From contig JASEVX010000012.1 in the NCBI GenBank assembly GCA_031761405.1, forward strand, positions 20,400,797-20,464,796: DNA of 64,000 nt. Reading direction: 5' to 3'. Numbering within the stretch: position 1 is the stretch's first letter; every line of letters begins with the position of its first letter. A program made the position numbers and the translations under genes. This DNA is from Serripes groenlandicus. Taxonomy: Eukaryota > Mollusca > Bivalvia > Cardiida > Cardiidae. Shown piece after piece: positions 38,776 to 52,561 of this stretch. The notes below the pieces were generated by a model. That model saw only the letters and a program-made list of their open reading frames with translations, did no database searches and was not told where the DNA came from.

Positions 38776-39884
38776 ACTATTATTTGGCGTGAACATTTGT
38801 CAATAAATTATCTGTACTAAAAATAATTCAATTTGTTAGACGAAACTCAAATCGACAATGAGTCCTTCTCCTCATTATCATTAACTCATTCCTGCGTCAC
38901 TGTGTTAGATGATATTTAAAGACAATGTCATTTTACATTCATAATGAAGGCATGTTTCAACTGTAGTTATTACCAATCGTCATATCGACACCCTTGAACA
39001 TATCTAGTTCGATGTCCAAAGTAGATAAACAGTATATCACGATCTCGCAGCAAGAACAACTAAGCTTGCAACTGATTTTATTTTTGCATACATGTGGTTA
39101 AACAACGTGCTTTAAAGGAGGAAAATATGATTTTTTTTTTCTTAATCGTTGGTTCAATTTCCAAAAATTTAACACATCACAAATTGAAAATGTTCCATGT
39201 TATAAACAACGCAGTGAACAGTTGACTTATAACAATACTCACTATGTGTTGATAATATAGGCCTCCACCCAAATAGCTTACAATACATGATTAAATACAT
39301 TTCGTGAACCATATTCTATGTCTCGGTTTTGGAAATAAGTATGAAGAACATGATATACAAATATACACGAACTCCTTAGTGTCGTCTCGGAATCAGATCT
39401 CTAAAGATAACACAAGTTGTCTAAGGAAATACCATTTCCCGTTGTTCGTTGTACCTTCATTTCTAAAAGCAATATCGCACTGTTTATATAACCTAACTTT
39501 CATTACATTTTTATTAGAAACAGTTTAATGAAATTATGTTATAGTTGCTAACTAACTACTGTTTCAATGCTTCAAAGTATTGAGACAACAGAAGTATTTT
39601 ATTCAAGGGGAATATTACAGAACATCGAGATTAACGGAGTAAGAAAGACAACCCGTTAATGAATACTATATAGATTGTTGTACTTGTTAGGTCCCCGTAT
39701 CATTTACCGGTAGTACACGGGAGATAATCGACCACGATCGATTGATTTGACACCCCTTTAAGTTGACAATTTAACAATAAAATCCGATGTTTCTAGCAGA
39801 GTCAGAACCACATTGTTGTAAGAAAATGTGTACATATATGTTAATAACTGAGGCTTCCGAAAAATAAATTAAAAGTCAAGGCTA
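38776..39884. other. Spacer, unit 3
   Basis: No gene. It is collinear with 55126-56000, including a second copy of the 'CGTCTCGGAATCAGATCTC' block near 39385. Confidence 0.4.
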
Positions 39885-40375
39885 TCAGACAGTACAATCA
39901 AGAACGTTTAAGAGAAACACAGGCAAACACAAAAATGACATGCATACCCTATACCAAACTAGCGGGCGGGCCAGTAAAATCAACAAGCCAGTCAAAGACA
40001 AACATGAAAATATCCTGCAACAACTCAGGTGGAAAGTCCATTTCCAGGACCTCCCGAAAGGCAGCCTTGTGATAGACACACATACGATAGAATGAGGTGT
40101 GGACCCAGAGGTAAGCTTGGGACAGATAACCAGAGAGGAATATTTAGATACCATTAAGAAGGAATTTTTAGATACCATTAAGAAAGTAAAGAAAGGGAAA
40201 TAACCCGGATCTGACAAGTTGCCTCCTGATGCGATGCAACTGCAAACCGGATAGCATGCATTCTTCTCAAACTAATTGAACACTTATGGGAGGAGGTTTG
40301 TAAAGAGTAGAGAATGGGATTTATCTTCAAAATCGCAACAAACGGAGATTTAGTGACTGTACCGAGGAACACTGT
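39885..40375 (+). mobile_element. Decayed non-LTR retrotransposon fragment (start of RT region)
   Basis: In broken frames the plus strand reads KKVKKGK, a stop, then PGSDKLPPDAMQ from about 40181, close to the 'GK..GPDgIPpEal' motif near the N-terminal side of LINE reverse transcriptases, followed by an LYRGTL-like stretch. Upstream, about 40020-40060, QLRWKVHF resembles the 'L..W.eHF..LLN' segment before the RT. Several stops and frameshifts make it non-functional. The sister fragment is at 56270-56735. Confidence 0.6.
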
Positions 40376-41109
40376 GTAACTTCTACTATTATACGATGAA
40401 TTTAATACATAACAAGGTCAGTTTACATGGAAGGTTATTGTAAACAAAACTTGCTATCTCTTCCTCCTGCGATCATTGTTAAATTGAAACAGACAATAAC
40501 ACAGTATCCTTAGGTGGCTGAATCACAAATAGGTGTATGAACATGTCTGACCCTGGCTTGACAAAATTCCTGTTGTATTCTTAACCCTTTTCAGCATACA
40601 ACACATCTACAATAGAAGAATAAGCTAACACAAAGTAACAAAGGCATTTCACGTTCAATTAAATAAAAATTATTAGTATTAAATAAGAATGAAAATATTG
40701 TTTGTAAAATGGAGGAAATGCTTATTATGAGCATTTTCTCTTTTTGCCGCAATGTTTTCAAAGGCGTCTGCTATAGAAGCGTCAGAAAGCGTTTCTATGT
40801 TGAAAAGCTTAATCTCCAGGTAAAATATACACCTTGAACATGCACCGGAGTATACGTTTACTCATATGACTTTTAATCTTTACAAAATAACCGCCGTCCA
40901 TGGCAAACCGTTCGTGATTACTTTCAGACTGGTATCTACCGTCACTATCTAGGAGGTATTTACTTTTAATTATTTCAGTTATATGTGATATGTTCACAAT
41001 TTTGTTTCCGACTTTATTTAAAAGGTATGGTTCTATCTTAAACACATCAATTTTACCTTATTTATTTTAAATTTATAGCCAGAAAAACATATAAACAGCT
41101 CGTTTTAAT
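40376..41109. repeat. Spacer with the shared spacer/intron block
   Basis: The block at 40570-40815 (TTCTTAACCCTTTTCAGCAT, TGCTTATTATGAGC, GCGTCAGAAAGCGTTTC) is shared with 25120-25335, 56895-57130 and intron 2 of copies 3 and 4. No gene. Confidence 0.5.
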
Positions 41110-41260
41110 CACGTCCGGTGTCTGATTCCTGTGTTCGAAACCAGTACTCCCGTTTATGTGGAAAGTTCGAAATTGTAGAACCCTCTTACCACGGGATTCG
41201 AAATCTGGACTTTTGGTTCGAAAGGCCGACACTTTACAAGTGTAAAACTGTCTGGCATAC
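41110..41260 (-). mobile_element. tRNA-derived SINE upstream of copy 4
   Basis: The minus strand has ACAGTTTTACACTTGTAAAG (A-box region), CAGATTTCGAATCCCGTGG (B box) and GGTTCTAC. Same element and orientation as 14110-14245, about 1.6 kb before exon 1 of copy 4. Confidence 0.6.
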
Positions 41261-42544
41261 TTATCACCGGAAACCAGCGAGCTGTGGGTAAAATGCATTT
41301 TCGATTATAGGACATTATTTGATCCAAATCATTAAGTACCTTTCATGTTTACGAGCATATGTGAACATTTAGAATGCATGGATCAGTGAAAAGGAGTTCG
41401 CAATAGTTGTTATTATTAATTATAATATAAATATTAAGATTAACCCCAGCATCACTTGACATCATTTGGATTATGTATTGAGTACATAATCCAACAAAAG
41501 AAAAACGTTTACTACGTGTGCCTGTGTAAAATTCTCAAATGATTTCTATTGCGAAGTGTTAATCTTAAAGTCGAGACGAAATAAAGACAAGCTTTTTGAA
41601 CTACAATATTTAAACATGGATCATAACAAATCAAGTCGTTCCATCGAACATGTAAAGGAAACTGTCTTATCGGTGATGGATTAATTCGCATGTTTAGAAT
41701 TTATTCAACTTCATGCGCATAGAAAAGTAACATTTAGATTAAAACATAGCAATAGTAGCTTGATGCCAATATGTCTTTATATAATGTCAAACCAAAATGT
41801 CATAAAGACCCTAAGATCGTTGTATAGAAGCGGCTAAAATAAAACTTGCATATTGTGAAGGACCTATTAATCGTATGTGATACTACCACTTGAAAATAGC
41901 ACGTGAGAGGTTACGGTGTCTGCTATAGTTACTAGAATCTACGTTTGAACATGGATACAAACTGAAAATTAAATTCGATGAACGTAAATTCCTGCCACGT
42001 CGCATGCGAGTTGTCTTTCGGACACTTGTAGCTAATGTATAATCAGATCAGCATGTGACCTCTTGAGTCTGATCGGGATAGCACTAATCGCTATTGAGAC
42101 ATGATGAATCATCAGTTAATGTTATAGGAGAGAGTTGAATCATTAGCCAATGTCAACAACATACTTTCAGTACGTCCTGAGTTATACATCGAAACGGAAA
42201 AAAGGGAATCGCTTAAAACATATGTGAATAACTCTGTCGAATGTTATAAAGTTATGATGACACTCGTAAGAGTATTAGAACAATGATACTACATGTATAT
42301 ACTAAGTGACTCTCACATGCGTATAGTGCATACTCAGACATTGTTTATCGAATACAACGTAAAATACAAAGAATATCTTATCATAATGGTGTTTACATTA
42401 ACCAGACAACAATATCTCGATCAAATTAAGTTGAAATAAAACCCACATCTACATCTGTAAATATTGGTGATAGACACTCATTGGATAGTTCTGTCAATAA
42501 GCATTTTTAATTTTACGTAATGACGCGTATGAAGGCAATTGTTT
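41261..42544. other. 5' flank of copy 4
   Basis: No gene. Collinear in patches with 25831-27559, but about 440 bp shorter, lacking for example the segment equivalent to 26270-26590. Confidence 0.4.
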
Positions 42545-42778
42545 CGAATGTCAATTTGCATGTGGCGTGGCAAATCTCATAATGAAAGAGTGGCCCTAAC
42601 CATTAGACACGGGAAGATTAACAACACAATAATAATGAACTACATTCCACAATTGCCTGTATCCATGAGAGTAAATTGTTTTATTACCCCCGAGAAGGAT
42701 ATTTAAATCGTCGACAAAATAATCTTTTACATAAGAACTAAAATCATTTGTCGAAAGAACAAGAAAGAATCATCAAAC
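42545..42778 (+). promoter_or_regulatory. Promoter block of copy 4
   Basis: Contains GTGGCGTGGCAAATCTCATA, AGACACGGGAAGATTAACAA and the TATA-like GATATTTAAAT at 42698-42708, followed by the conserved leader. It is retained although the coding part is broken, so transcription may persist. Confidence 0.6.
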
Positions 42779-43944
42779 ATGTCCAGTAGAATTGCACTGA
42801 TAACCATTGTGTTGGTATACTGCAGTGTTCATACATGTAGAGGTGAGTTATTTGAAAATTAGTTTTAAATCAATTCTGTTTGAGTTTGCGATGTTCTGAA
42901 CTTCGATAAATAAATACCAGAATAAATAATCGGATTAAGAAAGTATCGATTAAAGAGATATCAGTTTGGAAATTTGAAATTATTTACTTAATTAAAAAGA
43001 GAATTTAATGCATTTTGGTTTTAGAAAATGATGTATATATACTGTTATTAATTTATTTTTCATAATCTATTGGTTTGATTAGTAAATACATTATTCATCT
43101 GCATCCTGAAACATACTAATATATGTGTACAACTTAATTATTAGAATTAAACACTTGTACGGATTTAAAAAATTATAATTCACAATGGATCTGTTTAGCA
43201 GCAGAGGGTTAGTTGGACAGCCAACATATGCCCATTTGGTATACCAGAAAGTACACCGAAGGAACCCCTAAAGACATTCACTGCTGTTGGTGATCCGACT
43301 GACTATACAATTCTAACCCAGAATGTCACTGGCCGGTTTGCGATTTCATCTAACGGAATACTTAGTTCTATAACTGAACTCGATTACGAAAGTGTTGAAA
43401 AATCATATTCTTTAGTGATCGTGTGAGTATGGTACATTTCATTTCTTTTTTGGTTTCATGGTGGTTTTAAAAAGTTACTGCATTTCCCGTGTAATAGTTC
43501 AGTACTTCCGGTGTTATGTATCTATCCCGTGACTGGTCAGCGCATCAGTTGTTATGCTATCCCTGCAACCATGAGTGTGAAGAAGAGAAGTAATTACTAT
43601 CATGTTTAAATTATCTGAACATATTTGAATGACATGTTAGTATAGTACTTTTTTTTAAAATGTGCATTCACAATAAAATATAGGTAAACATATAATTGAT
43701 CGATAAGGATGAATATGTTTAGATTGACTTCGATTCGCAATTGAATGGAGGACTCTGCCTTAACTGTTTTTAACCCTTTCGCATATACAATAAATCAACA
43801 GTAGACGACTTCCAAAACATATAGGAAAATCGTGAAACATCTATATACATATAATGTTAATTGTTCAATAGAAATGAATAGAAATGAAACAAATGGGATA
43901 AGGAGAAATGAATTGCTTAATATGAACAATTACTACTAAAGCCG

Positions 43945-44745
43945 TGTCAAAAGATAAGTTGACGTTTTTCGGGTTGTTTCGCAGGTGACAATGTCTTAAC
44001 TGAGACTGTGTACAATGTGGACGGTATGTAGAATTATCCTCGTCTCAAACAACTTTGGGTATATGAATTCAACTGTTTGGAACGGTGTTGAACCTATCCG
44101 TTCAGCGTCTGTTTGGAAACGTCTCTTCCGAACCAACTCAAGCTCTGAGCTGGTGTTGAACCTATCTGTTCAACGTTTGTTTGGAAACTTCTTTTCTTAA
44201 CCAACTGAAACTCTGAGCACCCTGTGTGAAATAACCTAGTGTTGAACCGATGCCGAACCACGTATGTAGGTTCGAACTGCTCAACCGATGTAGGGTATTT
44301 CAGCTGATACTCCTCTGGTAGAGTGGTCTATTTATGTCAAGTAGACGTTTAAAGCAAATGATGGTGAAATCGCAGTATTTCGTGTAAAACGATAGCGTAG
44401 CGTATCTCTCTAAAATTCACGAAATATGCACTACTTATATTAGACCTATAAAACGTTCAATAACGGCTATGACTGAATCTAATTTAAAACTCATTTAAAG
44501 ATAAAAAATTAATGAAACTACGTACGATACCACACTTTCATATATGACATTTTATATATTAAATTAACCTTTCAATATATATAAAACATGAAACTAAAAC
44601 TTTGCATAATAATAAAACAGTTAAAAATCAACAATTTATGTTTTATGAACGTAATCATAACATAATCAAAGTACGCTCGGTACTACATTTAAATGGAACT
44701 ATATACAACAGGTTGTAGTGCCTTTACATAACAGATTTTTCTGAC
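43945..44745. mobile_element. 801-bp insertion in intron 2 of copy 4
   Basis: The collinear intron of copy 3 runs straight across this point (about 28940). The insertion is flanked by AAGCCG at 43939-43944 and 44746-44751, a possible 6-bp target duplication. The ends GTCAAAAGAT and, inverted, GTCAGAAAAATCTG are weakly alike. Inside, a 68-bp tandem duplication at 44084-44220 begins GGTGTTGAACCTAT. No coding domain is seen, so it is probably a non-autonomous DNA transposon. Confidence 0.5.
44084..44220. repeat. 68-bp tandem duplication within the insertion
   Basis: GGTGTTGAACCTATCCGTTC at 44084 and a close match at 44152 start two units; both run through GTTTGGAAAC and end in CTCTGAGC. Confidence 0.75.
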
Positions 44746-47735
44746 AAGCCGAAACATGTTTTTAAGTCGTTTGCTACAGATGAGTCAAAAAGGTTGAGAC
44801 AAGAGACTCTTTCGATATTCGGTGTCGTTACTTTTATTTGAAAGATGGCGCTCTGCGAAAACCTACCGTTAGGAAATAGTTTAATTGATATGTGACAGCA
44901 TAATGTGTAACCTAATAATGTTGATCCACATACCGTATTAAACTTATACATTGTCTATGAAAACGGAATTAAATAACACTAGTTTGCAGTGAGCAACGGT
45001 AGATTTCAATCTTAACACATATCAGAAATATAGAAAACATAGTGCTCTGTGCTACATTTCCCTTCATAAACATATTCTAAAAAGTGCAGGAAAATATATG
45101 GAAACGTTTATTGACTTTGTAATGTCATTTGCATACGTTGTGCAGATTTCCGTAAAACCGTCAAGAAATATAAGTTTTTAGAGAAATTGCAGGTTGACAC
45201 AAAAAGTTCCATTTGAGATAACAACTAGTCAGTTTTATTTCAACAGATCTGTTTTTATCTGCAAAAAGGTTGACATAATGTAATCGCACATGCGGATCTG
45301 GCTCTGCACTATTCGGCAATTAGTAGTAGAAGGTTTCATGAAACGTCTGTAAAGCAGTATCTGTTTGGATCCCATGGAAAGGAAGCGCAGGCAGGTTTTT
45401 TTCGACATACATGTATGTTATCATTTTGTCAAGATTAGTTGTTCTGGAGCACCGCTGATCTTTATGTGGGTTATTACGACATGGTTGATTTTTCTAGAGC
45501 ACCGTTTTATTGGCTTTTAAAGCTGGTGTTATGTTTTCAAGATTCTGTACTTCAAAGATGTATCAATGTTATGAAGACGATGGACTTGTACTGCTGTATT
45601 TCGTCTCAAACATTTTGAATATGAGATGGCATTTCGTAAATGAAATGTCGAAGAAAGGAATTTCAAGAATAATGTCAATTGTTGCTTTTAGTTTGTAATC
45701 GGTGTCCGTTATGTCAATCTAAGCAGGATAGTTTGGGTAAAATACTATTTTAGATTGTTCTATATCTTCGCTGTTAAATGTATTATGACAATCGCTGGTA
45801 CCAGTAGAATAGCCGAAGAGGTAAAACAATACAAAATATCCCTTTTACTATTACATAGAAGATATATTTGTACTGCACTAAACATCACTGAGGCGACATT
45901 TGGATTTCTAAACAAAGTCGGCCATCATTAACTTCGAAGGTGTGTCTCTATCAGCCAATGGAACTGGGATGAGTTTCTTTCACCCAATGAAATATCTTGA
46001 TATAAACTGAAAACTTTGAGAACAAAAAAGGCAACTGTATCCAACGAAAATAATATGCCAACATATTTCAGCGAGATGCGTATTCAAGCTATTTACCTTC
46101 AGATTTTATTCTAGGTACAATCCATTATTTAATTGTATCGATTTTGAATGCTCAGAAACTGTCAGAAACTCAACAAAGCATCAGGTATTCGGAAATCTGT
46201 TACCCCAGTGATGTAGAGAAACAGTGTCTTTTCTTTGCTTTCATATATCGCAAATAAACCAATCAAATTGAATAGGATTTCGCAGATTGTTTATTTTTAC
46301 GGTGAGTTGTATATAAATGAAAAACCCCTGGAGATATCCCCTGAAAGCGGTTGTGGCTTGCGATATTGAAAAACTATAGCCGTACAAAAGGAAATATACC
46401 GTACTGATGTAATAGTAAAAAGTGAAATGAATTAGGATTGTTTTCTACAATTAAATCTTCTAAGTAATAGTAAAATGTAATGTATATATACTGGTACATG
46501 TACCTGTGAAGGCAATGTAATTTAAAAATAAATCAACGTCTTGAATTGACCACGTGTATTCTACGTTTTTGACTTTTTAAAATAGAAATAGATTTTTTGT
46601 CTCTTATTTGGTAGATAACTCAAGCTGGAATGACATAACCAACCGGCATCATAACTTAAGATAAATTCATTGATCTAAATGTTCTTCCTTTCCTTGCAGG
46701 GCGTTTAAAGACGCATCCGATAATGCCTCTCTTCCATGTGTGATAAGCGTCACGGATGATAACGACGAAAAACCAATGTTTCTTCAGGATTCGTATTCGG
46801 TGAACATTGCAAACAATGTTGAAAAAAGGTAAGGATATTAGTTGAAAAACAGTTATTTTCCATTTCAGTATAAAATATCTCAACATAAACATTTGTTAGA
46901 GATCTAGGAATCCTATTAGTTTAAATTACACCAAGTTTCGTGCGATTGTCAATTGAAATGGACATGTGGAACAATAAATATTTTGCTTCTGACGAAATAT
47001 TACGGATTAAAAGCATGGAAAAGTATGATGATTATATAATTCATTCTTTAAACTTACGACATGACCTGATAAATGAGCCAGTATATTGAACAAAATATAC
47101 AAGTTGGTTTGTATGTAAAGCGCAGATCCAGATTTCTTCTGTTCACATATTGCCTACATAAATTTGTTCGAAGCTTCCGACATCTTATGTTCTGATTCAA
47201 TGGAGCTGATATACAGGATGATCTGAATCTACACTGTTAAAAAATGCTTAAATGTACCCCTTTGCACTGACACCCATATATTTGCACCAGCCTGATCGCA
47301 GTGTTAAAAGTGGCCATTTAGTCACTTAAGTATTCTAAAACTGCATAACATAATAAATATGACTATAATCTGTAGACTTCTTTAATGGGTCGTTTATGGC
47401 AAAATAATAAAATACGGTCAATTAAGTGCACACAAATGAAAGATAGAATATATTGCAAAGCCTAGCTTAATTGTCCAGTGAATTGACTAGCATTACGTCC
47501 ATCTAAGTGTCACGTATTGAAATATGGGCATATCATTTCCTTAACACTCTACGTCAATACATTTATATACATATATTACTTTCAGATACGAGTGTAGCAA
47601 CCGATAGAGATGTGACTGCAGAGATGTGACTGCAGAATTTAAGAAGGTTGTGTACAGTATCAAAGGTAAGTGATAGACAAACTTATCACTCGTTTGTTTC
47701 CTGAATGATACAAATATGCACGCCGATGGTGTTGG

Positions 47736-48094
47736 AATGAATGAATGGTGTTTTAAGACCCGTCGACAACTAAGGTCACGTTTGGCGCTAAATAATTTAC
47801 TTACTGTAAATGATGTAATTATTGAAATCGAAACATAAACAACAGTCTATGAGACAAAACAATCAAACATGATGTATGCGATACTCAACATAAATATAAA
47901 ATAACATGTACGGCAATGTAACATAAGTTAAAGGCAAACAAGCCTGACATAAAGATAAACAATATCTGAGAATATGTGGAACAGGATCAGACAAAATTAA
48001 TGAATGTGCAAAAGCACGATTTAAGAAATAATCATATCTTATAAAAAATATTAATTTCCCTTAGGAAATCTTATAAAAGTTCAGGTTTAACAGT
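47736..48094 (-). mobile_element. 359-bp SINE/LINE-like insertion with 15-bp target duplication
   Basis: CGCCGATGGTGTTGG at 47721-47735 and CGCCGATGGTGTTAG at 48095-48109 flank the insert; copy 3 has a single site (GCGCCGATAGTGTTGG). The left end AATGAATGAATGG is a tetranucleotide tail in reverse, so the element lies on the minus strand. About 150 bp of its right part recurs at 63090-63245. The target duplication indicates retroposition after copies 3 and 4 separated. Confidence 0.75.
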
Positions 48095-48159
48095 CGCCGA
48101 TGGTGTTAGAAAGTGCGATAAGTTGACAACGATATCAGAGGAGTCGAAATCGAGACGTG

Positions 48160-48590
<431 letters not shown>

Positions 48591-48919
48591 ACCAGAGAGT
48601 CAATTACACATATTCGAGTACTATACAATGAATAACAAATTGTCGATATATTTTAAAAGAAGTACAACGGGAAGTAGATGATCATGAACCACTATGGCCT
48701 ACGACAATTTCTCTTATATTTCTTTCACAGAAGGAGACGGAAGTGGAAACTTTAGCATCACCAGCGAAACTGGAGTTATCAGTGCAGCAATCAACGTTAC
48801 AGGGACTCAGAAATTTAAGATCACCGTTGTAGCTACAGACAACAACAAGAACAACTTCCTCACTGGAGATAAGCATGTTTGCCTTCATGGCTCTTGTATT
48901 CGGTTGTGTTATGATGTAA

Positions 48920-51900
48920 TAATCAACTAAACGAATATGATTGTGTATTTGATACGTCGTGTCCATCGGTTCATTGATTACGATGTGTTTCATCAACACA
49001 GCGTGTGGTTTTTGCCTAGTTGAATATCGCTATCATGAATAATCTATGAGCAATTTCAATGGTTATCACAATGCAGACCTCGACTATTACGAATATTCAA
49101 GAACGCGTAGTACATTTTGAATTTCATACACCTATATTAAGTGGTCATGTGGATATTCTCTACTTTTTCACTTTTTTGTGTGTATTTTCAAGTCGACTGG
49201 AGCTTAATTTTAGTAGAAGTATCGCCATTCAAATTGATCACGGTATAGTATGCAAAACTAACGGAATGCATGACGTACATGTACGTATGGACAAAGAGTT
49301 GCATCATATCAAGGTTATTATTTCCGCAAAACTGACGATTGCTGGAGCTGTAGCGACTTAAGGCTTCATGCTAAGAAAATGAGAAAATAATCAAGTTCAA
49401 ATTCATTTAAAATAGATACTTCAACTTTTTGAGAAACATTTTCTCTAGGATATTTTAAGAAACAGTTTTCTCTAAATTGACTCTATCAGATAAAGTGTGA
49501 AACGTGTAAAGATAATGTCAAGTATTATCGAATAGGACAAATTGTTCTAAACGATCAAATTCTGCTTTGCACGCAATGTTCTTAAAATATTGTCAAAATG
49601 TTTCTTACATTCTTTAGAGATTGAATGTCAATATTATGAATACCAAGCTAAAACTATATTTTTGCGAATGATTTGTTGATACATTGATATAGCAAAAGTA
49701 TGGTATCTTACTTTGTTCTTTAACCATGTGGAAGAATCTTTTCATAATATGTTCATACACCACTGATATCTCACAAACGGTGAATGAACATGATTAGCCT
49801 GTACATCTTCTGGCAAAACTACCCTGATCTTGAGTTGGATCATTGATAGCAAATGAACTGTTCATGAGTGTGTGTGTTTTTTGTTTTTAATATGTGTGAA
49901 AAGAACTTTTTTTTCTGAATTTCTTGTTGCATTCCTTATAGGTTTATTTTGCTGTATGTCATCAATATCTTTCGATTTCTTTACATATGAGTAACAACAC
50001 AACCACAGATATTTTACATTTTTTAAACAGTGAAGGAATTTGGTAACTTTACTGATCCGCTGGTAATAGTTCGATAATCTGTAGCTCGTTAGTTTGAATC
50101 ATGGCTTGGTCAACTTCCTTTTCGACGATTTACATGAAGTCTTTGTAACTGCTGTGATACACCTGTAAATCTTCAACAGGTGGGTCAAAAGGTATATGCA
50201 TTAAGGTAGGCGGTTATAAGCGATGGCTGTTTGATTGGGTTATAATGTAAGACAGGCAATACACCAGAGATAAGCTTTTTTCCCCTAGATAAGCCTTTTT
50301 ATCTTCGGTGATGTCGAGATTTAACCTTATTTGTATTTATTGATTATAGTCTAAATTGTTATATCAAACATTTTGTCTAACACCATGTATTGATCAAACA
50401 TCACCAACACAACTTTTCCCTGATATAAATAAATGTTTGGACCTCCATTTTGAAAACTTTTCGTGAAAAACAGTTCCACAATATTTAAATGAAATATACA
50501 TGAAAGTCCAACTCCTGTGTTAACTTGCATAGCTTCTGACTAATTTAGATCGTACAGTCGAACATTTTATTCTGTCCTAATTATATACCTGCAAATCTAA
50601 GCAACACGAATTCTTATATATAATCGTATTATCAAATCAGCATCCAACCTGTTCTTATAATGCTACAGAAAAAAACCCATACATTACTCAAATATGTTTC
50701 TTTTTTAAATATTTTTCAAATACAAACTGTTCTATCGGGTTTTGATGTTAGACAGACACAAAACAGAGATAAGCATTTTTCCTACCTGGCTTTAATCTTT
50801 CGTGATGTCCTAATTATTGACGTTAGAATCTTAACTTGTATTTGAAACATTTGTTATAACTCCATGTATTGATTAAACATCACCAAAGTCACCTTTTCTT
50901 TTACACAAAATACAGGCTTTTGAAAACATTGTATGAAAAAAAAATTGTTCTTTTTCACACAATGTTTTCAAATTTTTGACGAAATGATAATTCATCCTTT
51001 AGAAGTGCAACATGTTTCCATGTTACAAGTTCGTAGCATACAGTACTATACTAGCTTGACTGTTAATATTATAAAAAGAATGCCAAACTTAAACTTTATT
51101 TTTGCGAATGATTTGTTGATACATTGATAGCAAAAGTATGGAATTTTATTTTGTTTTTCTAATAAAAATATTCAATCTTGTTTAAATTCTTTTTCTTATG
51201 CTTGTTCACAAACCTCTGGTAGTTCACACCCAGTGAAGGACTATAATTAGTCTGTACAATCGCTGGTAATAGTTGCAGGCTCTTAAATTTGAAGACCGGC
51301 ATGGGAAATGATTTCTTCGACGACTGACGCAGTTTTTCATGACTTGCATGAACCATATTCATTTTTGAATCTATCCCATTAAAACTGACCAAATACTTAG
51401 TTGTGCGTATATTGGGTCTGATGACACTGCATAAAAGGTCGTCTCATGTTTCTGTCCAATGACATTGTACGATACAACCAACACTCTGCCAATACCGTTT
51501 GTGTTTCTCGTTTATACAATGATTTGTCTCCCCTCCTGATATATTTTTGTATACGAAAGAATGTTTGGCTGACGCCATGGTCAATCTGAGACGACCTGTA
51601 ACTGGCTGTCGTGGGATCTACAGGAACGTTTACTACTGCAGCGAAGGACTGCGTTTACTGAGATTGTGTGTAAAGATAGGCCGTTACCAGGGCAAACGTC
51701 TGCGTGGGGTACTGAATATATAGGACAACCAGTAAACACATGAGATATTGACCTGGCGGCTGTGAAATAACTTAAATATTGTTGGGAAAACGGTTCACAC
51801 CCCCCAATCAATCACATTTTCTTTTCAATTCATTATAACAATAATACATAGATAAGTACTAACGTTACTTGTGTTTTGTGTCGACACTAGCTGCAGTAAC

Positions 51901-51934
51901 TACCAATATCTTGTCCTGGACATCCCGGTCCTGT
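48920..51934. repeat. 3' flank of copy 4: nested repeats with decayed exon-5 ends
   Basis: Collinear with 32994-35864 and very similar. The 45-bp motif is at 49657-49703 and 51097-51141; exon-5-end remnants are at about 50270-50330 and 50770-50815. The TTTACTACTGCAGCGAAGGA block is near 51630. No gene. Confidence 0.55.
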
Positions 51935-52185
51935 TAGAGAACAAGTCATGTTCGTGTTTGTTTTCGGTGTAACATACCAGCACTTCTGTTAAGTTTATCC
52001 TGACAACAGCACAGCAGTCGCAATACAATCTCAATAACCAACACTATACACCAAGAAGAGAATCCACGACTACCTTTATGTAAGTCTTCGGTATAAAGTT
52101 TGAACACCAACGGGGGGTCGAAGCCTGATACCCATCTTTCATGTAGGACGCTCTAACCACTACGCCACCGAGGCTGTACTTTTAA
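51935..52185 (-). mobile_element. tRNA-derived SINE with internal deletion
   Basis: Paralogue of 35865-36160. The head is kept (GTGGCGTAGTGGTTAGAGCG and GCTTCGACCCCCCG on the minus strand) but the CATATCACGGCG core is missing. Confidence 0.65.
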
Positions 52186-52401
52186 ATGTATTCTTTACGA
52201 GCGTGAGTGATTTGTCAATTAAATGTCAATTTGCATTCCTTACATATTTCCCATATTGGATATTCATGTACATCACGATCTCCATCCAAGACAACTCGCA
52301 ACTGATTTTATTTGGCATACATTTGGTTTAAACATTTTGCGATTTAATAAGGAACCAAATGTCTACTTAATACAACTTACATGTACAAAATCTTTAGACA
52401 T

Positions 52402-52561
52402 CGCAAATTGTAAATGTTTTTTGTTACAAACAACGCAAATTGTAAATGCTTTTTGTTACAAACAACGCAAATTGTAAATGTTTTTTGTTACAAAGAACGC
52501 AAAATGTAAATGTTTTTTGTTACAAACAACGCAAATTGTAAATATTCTTTGATACAAACAA
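52402..52561 (+). repeat. Five tandem units of 32 bp
   Basis: CGCAAATTGTAAATG begins units at 52402, 52434, 52466, 52498 and 52530, each continuing TTTTTTGTTACAAACAA. The equivalent place in unit 3 (near 36435) and unit 2 (near 23845) has one unit, so the array expanded locally. Confidence 0.9.

Noticed and set aside
40809..41298. Two consecutive minus-strand frames
   Set aside because: They fall in spacer DNA and a SINE; matching spacer regions of other units do not keep them.
52402..52561. Possible CRISPR-like array
   Set aside because: The units are directly adjacent with no spacers, and the DNA is eukaryotic.
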